Positions 6,409-14,380 are shown, numbered from the stretch's first letter. The stretch: DNA of 17,412 nucleotides from Sulfurimonas sp. (GCA_021157485.1 JAGGWO010000029.1:1-17412); one strand, 5' to 3'. The notes: a model not told the origin generated them from the sequence alone. Program-made: numbers and translations.

Positions 6409-9012
6409 TCAAGAAGTTTGCAATTTTTTCAAAAGATCAATTAATAAGTTACTTTTAACTAGTAATTTATCAATCTCTTCCTCTATTACTATTTTATCTA
6501 TATCTTTTTTCTTTAACATTAAATCAGCGATATGGTGTAGCTCTTCATGAGTCTGCTTAAGATGAACAAAATATGGATTAGCAGCATATTGCTTCTCTGC
6601 ATTTCCATCTAACCATTTTCCAAAAGCACATGTATGTGAATACAACACAGCTAATGCCACAGTTTCATCCTTTAAGTATGAGACTATTTTATCAATCCAG
6701 TTTTTATGTTCTACTTCAGCAAAGAGAAGCTGTATGTTATCACGTTTAGTACGATCTATTTCAAGCCACGTAGGACTCGGCTTCCACTCCTTCATCCAAG
6801 AACTAAAATTCTCAGGAGGCATCGGCTTTGCAATCACATACCCTTGGGCTTTTTCACAACCTAAACGCAGAAGCATCTCTCCATGCTCTATACTCTCAAC
6901 TCCCTCAGCAATAATATCACGCTGAAAGGCAACCGAGAGACCAATAACACCATCAAGAATTGCTAAATCATCAGGATCATTCAACATTCCTCGGACAAAG
7001 CTTTGATCTATTTTTAGCAGTTTTGCAGGAAGACGTTTTAAATATGTTAAAGAGGAGTATCCAGTTCCAAAATCATCTAGTGAAAAATATACACCAATCT
7101 CTTGACACTCTTTCATAACAGATGATATTCGATCTATGTCATCTAAAGCACTTGTTTCAAGAATTTCTAATTCCAGCTTACCAAACTTTACCTCAGGGTG
7201 CAGGAGTAACAGACTTTGCAATTTTTTAACAAAATCATCTTCTTGAAGTTGAAGGGCATCAATATTCACACTAATAGGAATATCTATTCCATCAAGCTTA
7301 AACTGTTCAATCTGATTCATGGCGCTTTGCATTACCCAATCGCCAACTCTAACTAAGAGAGAATGACCTTCTATAATTGGTAAAAACTTTATTGGAGGCA
7401 ATATTCCTTTTTGGGGATGATTCCACCGTATTAGTGCTTCAGCTCCTATGACTTTTCCTGTACGCATATTTACTTTAGGCTGATAATAGAGAATAAATTC
7501 CTCATTGATAAATGCCTTTTCAATCTCTTCTAAACCCTCATGATGTATTCGAACTGAGTGGTCTTGTACTGCATCAAATATATGATAGCGATTTTTACCT
7601 AGTAGTTTTGCCTGATACATTGCCTGGTCAGCTTGTCGAATAAGCTGATCGGCATCGATATCATCACCTCCCTTATAAAAACAGACTCCTAGACTTGCAG
7701 ATACACTCATAGATATACCATTGATTTCAACACTCTGTGAAGTCGCTGATAAAAGTCGCATCAACATAGAGATACAATCTTCATGATACATTATGTCAAG
7801 TAAAACGACAACAAACTCATCCCCACCCATACGAGCAATAGTATCACCTTCTCGGAGTATTTTTTTCATCCGAGTGGCAAGGGTACTAAGTAATATATCA
7901 CCAACATCATGCCCATATAAATCATTGATTGTTTTAAAACCATCTAAATCAAGATAGACAACAGCCAGTTCAGAGTGACTACGTCCCGCATGAGACATCA
8001 CCTGCTGAAGCCTATCGGAGAGTAAAACACGATTCGGCAATCCAGTAACTACATCGTAATGAGCAATATATTGAAGTTTTCGTTCTTGTTCTTTATATTC
8101 AGAAACATCTTTGGTGCTGATAATAATTCTTTTCCTGTCAGGCATCATTGCAAATGACATATTTATTATGATACTTTTACTATTATTAACTACACATTTT
8201 TTCTCATAATTAGTTATAGACCCTTTTTTAATAACACTATTTATCGTTTCTAGCGCACGATTTCGATCTTCAGGCAGACTTAATTCGTAATAGGATTTAG
8301 TGATGAGTTCTTCTAAGTCATACCCTGTCATTTCTAAATAAGCTCTGTTTGCATCTAAGAAGTTGGCGTCTAAATCTAAAATTGCTATTCCATCTTTAGA
8401 GGTGTTAAAAATAGTCTCAAGTTCTTCTTTTTTCTTTTTAAGAGCTAATGCAGCACTATCATGCGCCTTCATTTCACGTATTAAGTCCATTGTGTTAGAT
8501 GATAGTGAACTATAGATGGATAAGATGACTTCTGTTAGTACTTGAGTCAACTCTTTCATATGTTCATCAGCCATTGTTTTAGCTTGATGAAGCTCACAAC
8601 CATCTTCTACTGCTAAGACGATATATGCTAAATAACGGTCTGTTTCAAGGATATGCGAAGCGAGCCATTTTGCCAAATACAGAAGAATATCTTTTGTAAG
8701 TCTATTGCTCTCTTGCTCAGCTTTAAATTCTAATACTTTTGTTACAAACTGTTGATGTATCACCTTATGGTCTCTATCTAGAGTATCATTTGGAAGATAC
8801 TTATGCCAGATTGCCTCTTCAGTTTGAAAATGGTATACAGTATATTCTACAAGCTCATCAAAAATGCTTTTTAGTTCTAGACTCCCGCTACCAAGTGAAA
8901 CATGTTTTGCCAATCTGTTAATAATATCTACTAGATTACGATGCTGTTCATCTATTATTTTTATACCAGTATTAAAATGTTCGTTCCAAGGAAAAATATC
9001 TATATTTCGCAT
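6409..9012 (-). CDS. Hemerythrin-PAS-GGDEF-EAL-CZB cyclic-di-GMP enzyme
   Basis: 867 residues, no membrane helix, cytoplasmic. (1) Bacteriohemerythrin, about 5-138, with all di-iron ligands: H24, H61-x3-E65, H82-x3-H86, H120-x4-D125. (2) Helical linker, then PAS at about 195-308. (3) GGDEF, about 312-480, with intact GGDEF at 396-400 and an RxxD product-inhibition site at R387-D390. (4) EAL, about 492-745, with E525, N583, E617, D646-D647, K667, E703 and Q723, so c-di-GMP hydrolysis is plausible. (5) C-terminal CZB-type zinc site: H769, C795 (before FGKW), H822, H826. It could both make and break c-di-GMP, gated by oxygen or redox state at one end and zinc or thiol state at the other. ATG 9012 has only a weak GGAT upstream. 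It is divergent from another GGDEF-EAL gene. The domain calls are firm; the signal logic is inference. Confidence 0.92.
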   Translation of the reverse strand: MRNIDIFPWNEHFNTGIKIIDEQHRNLVDIINRLAKHVSLGSGSLELKSIFDELVEYTVYHFQTEEAIWHKYLPNDTLDRDHKVIHQQFVTKVLEFKAEQESNRLTKDILLYLAKWLASHILETDRYLAYIVLAVEDGCELHQAKTMADEHMKELTQVLTEVILSIYSSLSSNTMDLIREMKAHDSAALALKKKKEELETIFNTSKDGIAILDLDANFLDANRAYLEMTGYDLEELITKSYYELSLPEDRNRALETINSVIKKGSITNYEKKCVVNNSKSIIINMSFAMMPDRKRIIISTKDVSEYKEQERKLQYIAHYDVVTGLPNRVLLSDRLQQVMSHAGRSHSELAVVYLDLDGFKTINDLYGHDVGDILLSTLATRMKKILREGDTIARMGGDEFVVVLLDIMYHEDCISMLMRLLSATSQSVEINGISMSVSASLGVCFYKGGDDIDADQLIRQADQAMYQAKLLGKNRYHIFDAVQDHSVRIHHEGLEEIEKAFINEEFILYYQPKVNMRTGKVIGAEALIRWNHPQKGILPPIKFLPIIEGHSLLVRVGDWVMQSAMNQIEQFKLDGIDIPISVNIDALQLQEDDFVKKLQSLLLLHPEVKFGKLELEILETSALDDIDRISSVMKECQEIGVYFSLDDFGTGYSSLTYLKRLPAKLLKIDQSFVRGMLNDPDDLAILDGVIGLSVAFQRDIIAEGVESIEHGEMLLRLGCEKAQGYVIAKPMPPENFSSWMKEWKPSPTWLEIDRTKRDNIQLLFAEVEHKNWIDKIVSYLKDETVALAVLYSHTCAFGKWLDGNAEKQYAANPYFVHLKQTHEELHHIADLMLKKKDIDKIVIEEEIDKLLVKSNLLIDLLKKLQTS

Positions 9013-9042
9013 CTAGAAATCCAATATTGTTTATTTTTTATA

Positions 9043-9048
9043 ATTATA
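9043..9048 (-). promoter_or_regulatory. Candidate promoter -10 box for the hemerythrin-GGDEF-EAL gene
   Basis: A perfect TATAAT on the minus strand lies about 31 bases before the ATG at 9012. The -35 is poor. Confidence 0.45.
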
Positions 9049-9150
9049 GTAACAAAATTATCTACAAAGGATTCTATTATCCAGCTAAATCAGCTAGTTT
9101 TATGAGCATAAGTTACATATAGTATAGTTCAAGTATTTATCTATTTTACT

Positions 9151-9159
9151 CCCCCCCCC
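9151..9159. repeat. Run of nine C in the divergent intergenic region
   Basis: Nine consecutive C residues sit in an otherwise AT-rich spacer (9013-9261) between two divergent c-di-GMP genes, about 27 bases upstream of a candidate -35 for the plus-strand gene. Long C/G runs of this kind in Campylobacterota are classic sites of slipped-strand length variation. Whether this one varies cannot be seen in a single sequence. Confidence 0.75.
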
Positions 9160-9186
9160 TCTTGACAATAGTCTTGCTAATGTCTT

Positions 9187-9215
9187 TTCATTAAGAAAAT
9201 TTCTGCTATCATAAT
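9187..9215 (+). promoter_or_regulatory. Candidate promoter for the membrane GGDEF-EAL gene
   Basis: TTCATT (9187-9192) and CATAAT (9210-9215) are 17 bases apart. A consensus TTGACA also occurs at 9162-9167, just after the C run, but no good -10 lies at the right distance from it. The leader would be about 40 bases, including a T-rich stretch of ATTTTT copies. Confidence 0.35.
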
Positions 9216-9249
9216 AAATACTTAATTTCTATTTTTATTTTTATTTCTA

Positions 9250-9264
9250 AAAGGATTTACAATA
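9250..9264 (+). promoter_or_regulatory. Ribosome binding site leading to an ATA start codon
   Basis: AAAGGA (9250-9255), six bases, then ATA at 9262. The reading frame is open from 9226, after the TAA at 9223-9225. It has no ATG, GTG or TTG before ATG 9379, although codons 9262-9378 clearly encode the conserved start of the membrane domain. A CTG at 9301 is the only other near-cognate candidate worth noting and has no Shine-Dalgarno sequence. Confidence 0.55.
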
Positions 9265-11988
9265 AGTTTATCAGTCGAAGAGAGAGCTCATAAAGAAGCT
9301 CTGCATCAGGTTTTTATTAACTCCAAATTTGGTCTTGGTGGTAATCTAATTATTTTATTTATAGTTGCATATCTATTAATGGACAAATTATCTTCTGCAA
9401 TCATACTCTTGGGTTTTATTGCGCAGCTAGCAACTCTTATTGGACGTACACTTCTAGTCATTCAATATAAAAAAAATCAAGATAATATTTTAGATATAAA
9501 AACTCTTAGTAGATGGCAAAACAGTTATTTGATTGGTTCATTTATTTCTGGATTATTATGGGGCTTACTACCATTTTTCATAGGTGATTTAGCACCTGAG
9601 TACCATTTTTTAGTATTTTCAATTATTGTAGGACTTGGAGGTGCTGGGCTTCTTACACTTGGGCTTGTTGTTCCCATATACCTCTCTTTTTTATTACCAA
9701 TGTTTGGCATGACTGCTATATGGTTATTTTTACAAAACGAGATATTATATATTGCTACTGGATTTATGACTTTTCTTGGGATACTTTATTACCATATGAC
9801 CTCTAAAAGATTTTCCAACAACTTTAAAGATGCATATACTAAAACAAAAAATAGTAAAGTTTATCTTGATGAGGTAAAAAAAGAGCATGATGCTTTACTT
9901 AAAAGTAATATTGTAAATAATAAGCTTAAAGAGCGAATGGAGTTAGCCCTTACAGGTAGTAATACTTCTATAGTAGATTGGAACCTTACAAATAATGAGT
10001 TTTACCTCTCTCCAAGCTGGAAAGAGATGCTTGGATATAAAGATAATGAACTGCCTAACATTATTTTAACGTGGAGACAAAGAGTTCATAAAGATGATAA
10101 AAGAAATCTTTTCTCCTCGCTCAGAAGAACTAAAAATGAAAAAAAAGAGTATTTTGAGAATACACATCGCCTTAAACATAAAGATGGACATTGGGTTTGG
10201 ATTTTAGGTAGAGCTCAATTACTCTACAATGAAAATGGAACTGCTGTACGTATGATTGGAACTCACGCAGATATAACAAAAGAGAAAGAGCTTCAGTTAA
10301 AATACTCTCAGCAAGCACAGATGATTGAACAGATTCATGATTCTGTTATATCCACAGACCTCGAGGGAACCATCACTAGCTGTAACTATGGAACAGAACT
10401 TCTTTTGGGTTACAAGAGTACTGAACTAGTAGGCAAGCCTATAACCACTATATATCTTGAAGAAGATTTTGAAATACTTAGCAAAAATATTGAGACTGTA
10501 AAGAAAGACGGTGAACACCACACAACAGTTCGCTTAGTTAAAAAATCTCAAGAAGTTATCGATACCGATTTATCTCTTTCACTCATCAAAGATGAAAAAG
10601 GCAATGTTGTAGAGTTAGTAGGTTATTCTCAAGATATAACAAAACGTAAAAAAGCTGAAGCTGAGCTACTAAAGCAAAAAGATATTCTAGACCATCAAGC
10701 ACATCATGATGCACTCACAGGGTTGGCAAATCGTATTTTATTTAACGATAGACTAGAACAGAGTTTAAAAAAGGCTAAACGCTCTAAAAGTAAAATAGCT
10801 GTACTTTTTATCGACCTTGACCACTTTAAAGAGATAAATGACTCATTAGGTCACGCAGTGGGTGATGATATTCTTAAAATAGTTACTAAAAGATTAAACA
10901 GTACTATACGTAATGAAGACTCAATCGCTAGATTAGGTGGTGATGAATTTGTTGTTATGGTAGATGGTTTAGCACAAGGACAAAATGCATCACTATTAGC
11001 ACAAAAAATTCTTACAGTTTTAGCAGAACCTATTACACTTGAAGGGCATATACTTTATGTATCGAGCAGTATTGGAATTAGTCTATATCCAGATGATGGA
11101 GCATCGACAGATGACCTTCTAAAGTACGCAGATGCTGCAATGTATAAAGCAAAAGCTGAAGGAAGAAATAACTTTCAGTTTTATTGCTCTGAAATGACAG
11201 AGCTTGCGTTTGAGAGAGTTGTTATGGAAGCAAGCCTTAGAGCTGCTTTAAAAAATGGAGATTTTATAGTCTATTATCAACCTCAGATAGATGCTAAAAA
11301 GAACAAACTTGTAGGTATGGAAGCTCTCGTGAGATGGAAGCACACAACTATGGGCATGATATCGCCTGCTAAATTCATTCCTTTAGCTGAGACTACTGGA
11401 CTCATCATTGAGCTAGACCAGTTTGTTATGAGAACAGCTATGAGACAGATAGTTCAATGGTATAAAGATGGTCTAAATCCTGGTAAATTAGCTCTTAACC
11501 TTGCAGTTAAACAGCTTCAGCAAAAAGATTTTATAGATACTTTACAAAATATGCTACGTGAGACAGAGTGTAAAGCAGAGTGGATTGAACTAGAGGTTAC
11601 TGAGGGTAAAATAATGCACAATCCAGAAGATGCTATTGTTGTACTTAATCAAATAAGTGATATTGGAATTGAACTCGCTATTGATGATTTTGGAACAGGA
11701 TACTCATCACTTTCCTACATTAAAAAGCTACCTATTCATAAACTAAAAATTGATCAATCTTTTATACGAGACCTGCCAGATGATGCTGAAGATTCTGCTA
11801 TTACTAAAGCTGTTATATCTCTTGCTCAAAACTTAAATTTAAATGTTATTGCAGAGGGAGTTGAAACAGTGCAACAGAGAGATTTTTTACTCAAAAATGG
11901 CTGTAATCATATCCAGGGTTACTTTTACTCAAAACCTATAGATGCAAGTAAAATTGAAATTATTTTAAAAGAAGGCATAAACTCTTAG
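9262..11988 (+). CDS. Six-TM membrane protein with PAS-PAS-GGDEF-EAL domains
   Basis: Read from ATA 9262 it has 908 residues. About six membrane helices lie at residues 25-40, 44-68, 89-108, 116-135, 137-157 and 161-179. This N-terminal module, opening with SVEERAHKEAL, resembles one common in GGDEF/EAL proteins and sensor kinases. PAS 1 is at about 226-339, PAS 2 at 352-463, GGDEF at 476-642 and EAL at 651-904. GGDEF is intact (559-563) with an RxxD inhibition site (R550-D553). EAL keeps E687, N746, E778, D808-D809, K829, E865 and Q886, so both synthesis and hydrolysis of c-di-GMP are possible. Starting at ATG 9379 would remove the first helix and the soluble lead-in, so I extend to 9262. 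It is divergent from the hemerythrin gene and ends four bases before a convergent EAL gene. The signal sensed is unknown. Confidence 0.88.
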   Translation: MSLSVEERAHKEALHQVFINSKFGLGGNLIILFIVAYLLMDKLSSAIILLGFIAQLATLIGRTLLVIQYKKNQDNILDIKTLSRWQNSYLIGSFISGLLWGLLPFFIGDLAPEYHFLVFSIIVGLGGAGLLTLGLVVPIYLSFLLPMFGMTAIWLFLQNEILYIATGFMTFLGILYYHMTSKRFSNNFKDAYTKTKNSKVYLDEVKKEHDALLKSNIVNNKLKERMELALTGSNTSIVDWNLTNNEFYLSPSWKEMLGYKDNELPNIILTWRQRVHKDDKRNLFSSLRRTKNEKKEYFENTHRLKHKDGHWVWILGRAQLLYNENGTAVRMIGTHADITKEKELQLKYSQQAQMIEQIHDSVISTDLEGTITSCNYGTELLLGYKSTELVGKPITTIYLEEDFEILSKNIETVKKDGEHHTTVRLVKKSQEVIDTDLSLSLIKDEKGNVVELVGYSQDITKRKKAEAELLKQKDILDHQAHHDALTGLANRILFNDRLEQSLKKAKRSKSKIAVLFIDLDHFKEINDSLGHAVGDDILKIVTKRLNSTIRNEDSIARLGGDEFVVMVDGLAQGQNASLLAQKILTVLAEPITLEGHILYVSSSIGISLYPDDGASTDDLLKYADAAMYKAKAEGRNNFQFYCSEMTELAFERVVMEASLRAALKNGDFIVYYQPQIDAKKNKLVGMEALVRWKHTTMGMISPAKFIPLAETTGLIIELDQFVMRTAMRQIVQWYKDGLNPGKLALNLAVKQLQQKDFIDTLQNMLRETECKAEWIELEVTEGKIMHNPEDAIVVLNQISDIGIELAIDDFGTGYSSLSYIKKLPIHKLKIDQSFIRDLPDDAEDSAITKAVISLAQNLNLNVIAEGVETVQQRDFLLKNGCNHIQGYFYSKPIDASKIEIILKEGINS

Positions 11989-11996
11989 GAGTTTAT
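11977..11996. terminator. Perfect hairpin covering both convergent stop codons
   Basis: ATAAACTC (11977-11984), loop TTAG, GAGTTTAT (11989-11996): eight perfect pairs. The plus-gene stop TAG (11986-11988) lies in the loop and the minus-gene stop (11993-11995) in the stem. Both flanks are moderately T-rich in the sense of the incoming transcript (ACTTTTTATCTTT on plus, CTTCTTTT on minus). It may act as a minimal bidirectional terminator; the low GC content of the stem makes this uncertain. Confidence 0.5.
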
Positions 11997-13567
11997 ATAC
12001 TTTTTATCTTTACAGATGGTTCATCTATATAAAAACCTTGGGAGTAGTCTATACCAAGATCTTTAACCTTATCCATGATAACACTCGAGTGAACATACTC
12101 TGCTATCGTTTTAATACCTAATTTTTTAGCAAAATCGACTATCGTTTCAACCACTAGAAGTGATGGTTTATCAACATCCATATTTTTTATCAATGAGCCG
12201 TCTATTTTTATGTAATCTATTTTCATTTTTGTTAGATAAGAAAAGTTTGAATAGCCACTACCAAAATCATCAATCGCAATCTTAGCACCATAGCGTTTTA
12301 CTTCATTAACAAATCTTTCAACCTTTTTAAAATCCTGAATCGCTTCAGACTCTAAAAGTTCAAAAGTAACTCTTGAAGAGGCTCTTGAAGTTTTTAGTTT
12401 TTCTATTATATGACTGAAAACTTCACTGTTAACAATATCTTCAATTGAGAGATTAACATTAAACTCATATTCACTAAATTCAAAAGTTTCAAAAGCTTTA
12501 TCTAGCATAGTTTTAGTAACTTCATTATAGATTTTTATCTTTTTTGAGATAGGTATAAAAAGTAATGGAGAGAGTATTTTATCATTTGAGTCTATCAATC
12601 TAGCCAAGCACTCATACTTGATAACTTTAGAGGTTTTATTGTCTACTATAGATTGATAGTAAGGAACGACTCTTGAGTCTTCTACTGCATCTCTAACGAT
12701 GCCAGAAAGCTGTAAGTTTCTCTCATACTCATTTTCAAAATCCATTCTGTCCTCATATATCCAGTACGGAAGCCCTTTCTCTTGTGCATATTTTAGAGCC
12801 ATTGATACTTTTGAAAAAATATTGCTATAGTCTGTATTTGATGCAGATGAAACTGTAAAATCTATAAAGATTTTAATATCTTGATAATTCACTACAATGT
12901 GACTTATTTTTTTATATAACTCATTGAGATAATCTTTTAATTCATAAAATCCTATACTTTTCTCTAAAGTTAAAGCAAATTCAGCACCTGATAGTCTATA
13001 AACTTGGTTATCTATTAAATTACTTTTTAAGTATTCTCCAACCTCTTCAATTACATAATCACCTACGATAAAACCATAGAAATTATTAATGGTTTGAAAG
13101 TTATCTATTTTAATCAACACCAATCCAAAATCATCATGAGCTTGAAGATCTTTTCTTAGTTGATACTGATTTGGTAAATTTGTTAAATGATCTGTAAAGT
13201 ACCGCATAAAAAGCTGATTTCTATACTCTTTAATACTTATATCTTTGTGGTAACTCTCAAGCTGCAGCTCTTTTAATATCTCGTCAGTAATATTTTCGGG
13301 TTTAATAGTTTTATCAATAGTGTAAACGCTAACAGAAGTTTTATTTTTATGTTCATGATTGAGCATTACAACATGAGCGTGAGGAATAGCTTTTGAAAGT
13401 TCATTTTTTAAGTTTTGCACTAAAACTGTATTGTGCATAAACGCAGATATATGAATCAACATTTTACTTTTTTGAATTTCTTTAATTTTTTCAACGACAT
13501 CTAGGACATCAGAAGATGAAACTAAATCATAATTATCTACTGTTAGAATGCCATTCACAATTCCCAT
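11993..13567 (-). CDS. Cyclic-di-GMP phosphodiesterase with degenerate GGDEF and intact EAL domain
   Basis: 524 residues, no signal peptide or membrane helix. Residues about 1-105 form an alpha/beta region that faintly resembles the start of FIST sensory domains; this is tentative. A GGDEF-fold domain follows at about 120-275, but the signature is SGAEF (193-197): the metal-binding acidic residue and the first Gly are lost, so cyclase activity is unlikely. The EAL domain (about 285-520) retains E319 (as ECL), N372, E403, D433-D434 (IDDFGSGYS), K454, E490 and Q510, so phosphodiesterase activity is plausible. The usual AEGVE block reads AEYVH, keeping the Glu. A degenerate GGDEF may bind GTP as a regulator; that is inference. 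ATG 13567 has GGAG about six bases upstream. It faces the preceding GGDEF-EAL gene tail to tail and has its own promoter region. Confidence 0.88.
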   Translation of the reverse strand: MGIVNGILTVDNYDLVSSSDVLDVVEKIKEIQKSKMLIHISAFMHNTVLVQNLKNELSKAIPHAHVVMLNHEHKNKTSVSVYTIDKTIKPENITDEILKELQLESYHKDISIKEYRNQLFMRYFTDHLTNLPNQYQLRKDLQAHDDFGLVLIKIDNFQTINNFYGFIVGDYVIEEVGEYLKSNLIDNQVYRLSGAEFALTLEKSIGFYELKDYLNELYKKISHIVVNYQDIKIFIDFTVSSASNTDYSNIFSKVSMALKYAQEKGLPYWIYEDRMDFENEYERNLQLSGIVRDAVEDSRVVPYYQSIVDNKTSKVIKYECLARLIDSNDKILSPLLFIPISKKIKIYNEVTKTMLDKAFETFEFSEYEFNVNLSIEDIVNSEVFSHIIEKLKTSRASSRVTFELLESEAIQDFKKVERFVNEVKRYGAKIAIDDFGSGYSNFSYLTKMKIDYIKIDGSLIKNMDVDKPSLLVVETIVDFAKKLGIKTIAEYVHSSVIMDKVKDLGIDYSQGFYIDEPSVKIKSI

Positions 13568-13594
13568 ATAGTCTCCAAAAAATATTTTTAAAAT

Positions 13595-13603
13595 ATATTA
13601 TCA
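13595..13603 (-). promoter_or_regulatory. Candidate extended -10 for the EAL gene
   Basis: TGATAATAT on the minus strand (TG, one base, TAATAT) is about 28 bases before the ATG at 13567. It is close in form to the TGATAAAAT of the cyclase gene. No -35 is evident. Confidence 0.4.
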
Positions 13604-13682
13604 TAAAAACATAATATTACTACAATTTTTATACTATTTACTCACATAAATTTAATAAAGTATATTTTAACCACATTTTAAA

Positions 13683-13688
13683 TATACT
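13683..13688 (+). promoter_or_regulatory. Candidate -10 box for the uracil-DNA glycosylase gene
   Basis: TATACT, 35 bases before the TTG start, in an AT-rich divergent spacer (13568-13723). No clear -35 was found. AAAGG at 13712-13716 is seven bases from the TTG at 13724 and supports that start. Confidence 0.3.
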
Positions 13689-13723
13689 CTCACTACTATT
13701 TTTAACTAAGTAAAGGTTGTGCT

Positions 13724-14380
13724 TTGAAGTCGTATCAAAATCTTGTTCTGCTTCAAAACCTATATAGACTAAAAGCTATGGGCTTTAACTATATTGACCA
13801 TTTTAGTATTAATGAAAAAAAGAGTTATGCTAAACCAAACTCTTTAGAAGAGTTATCTCATAATATATCTACTTGTCATCTATGCGATTTGAGTAAATCT
13901 AGAACACAAAGCATGGGCGGCTACGGTAACCCAAACGCAGAGTTAATGATTATTGATTATGATGTTTCTCAAACGCAGGACTCTACTAAGAGTTACTACT
14001 CTGGTAGATCTGGAGAGACTCTCAAAAAAATGATTGAGAATGTTTTACACTTAAATGTTGAGGATGTTTACTTTACCCATGCAGTTAAGTGTAAAACATT
14101 AAAGTCAAATAAGCCTTCCCCTTCTGAGTGGAACTCTTGCAAAGCCTATCTATTTTCACAAATAGAGTTCATACAGCCTAAGGTTGTCGTAACATTAGGT
14201 AATGAAGCGTATAATTGCGTCACAGAAGATAATGACAACTTTGATAACGTAAGAGGACATGTTATAGATTTTAAAAAATATAAACTTATTCCTATCTATC
14301 ATCCTCAATATCTACTAAGAAATCCAGAACTAAAAAAAATAACTATGAATGATTTAAAAACAATAAAGAGTTGCTTATGA
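13724..14380 (+). CDS. Uracil-DNA glycosylase family 4-like protein with altered motif 1
   Basis: 218 residues from a TTG start with a good Shine-Dalgarno sequence. The layout matches the iron-sulphur family-4 uracil-DNA glycosylases, which excise uracil from DNA. Four cysteines fit the 4Fe-4S cluster: C51 and C54 (CHLC), C123 (in AVKCK) and C139. The GRSGE block (94-98), the VVVTLGNEA strand and the late YHPQYLLRN motif (His193) are conserved. The first catalytic motif, normally GEAPGxxE/Q, reads IDYDVSQTQD here (77-86), so the residues that position the uracil and catalytic water are changed. It may be a divergent active clade or a non-catalytic relative. The N-terminal 45 residues are extra helix. 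The stop overlaps the next gene's ATG by four bases (ATGA), so the two are co-translated. It is divergent from the EAL gene. Confidence 0.8.
   Translation: MKSYQNLVLLQNLYRLKAMGFNYIDHFSINEKKSYAKPNSLEELSHNISTCHLCDLSKSRTQSMGGYGNPNAELMIIDYDVSQTQDSTKSYYSGRSGETLKKMIENVLHLNVEDVYFTHAVKCKTLKSNKPSPSEWNSCKAYLFSQIEFIQPKVVVTLGNEAYNCVTEDNDNFDNVRGHVIDFKKYKLIPIYHPQYLLRNPELKKITMNDLKTIKSCL

Noticed and set aside
9064..9110. Short repeated AGCT blocks upstream of the hemerythrin gene as an operator
   Set aside because: Two four-base self-complementary blocks are too short and irregular to support a binding site.
9162..9167. Consensus TTGACA -35 box next to the C run
   Set aside because: No acceptable -10 lies 16-18 bases downstream; a promoter at 9187-9215 is a better fit, though still weak.
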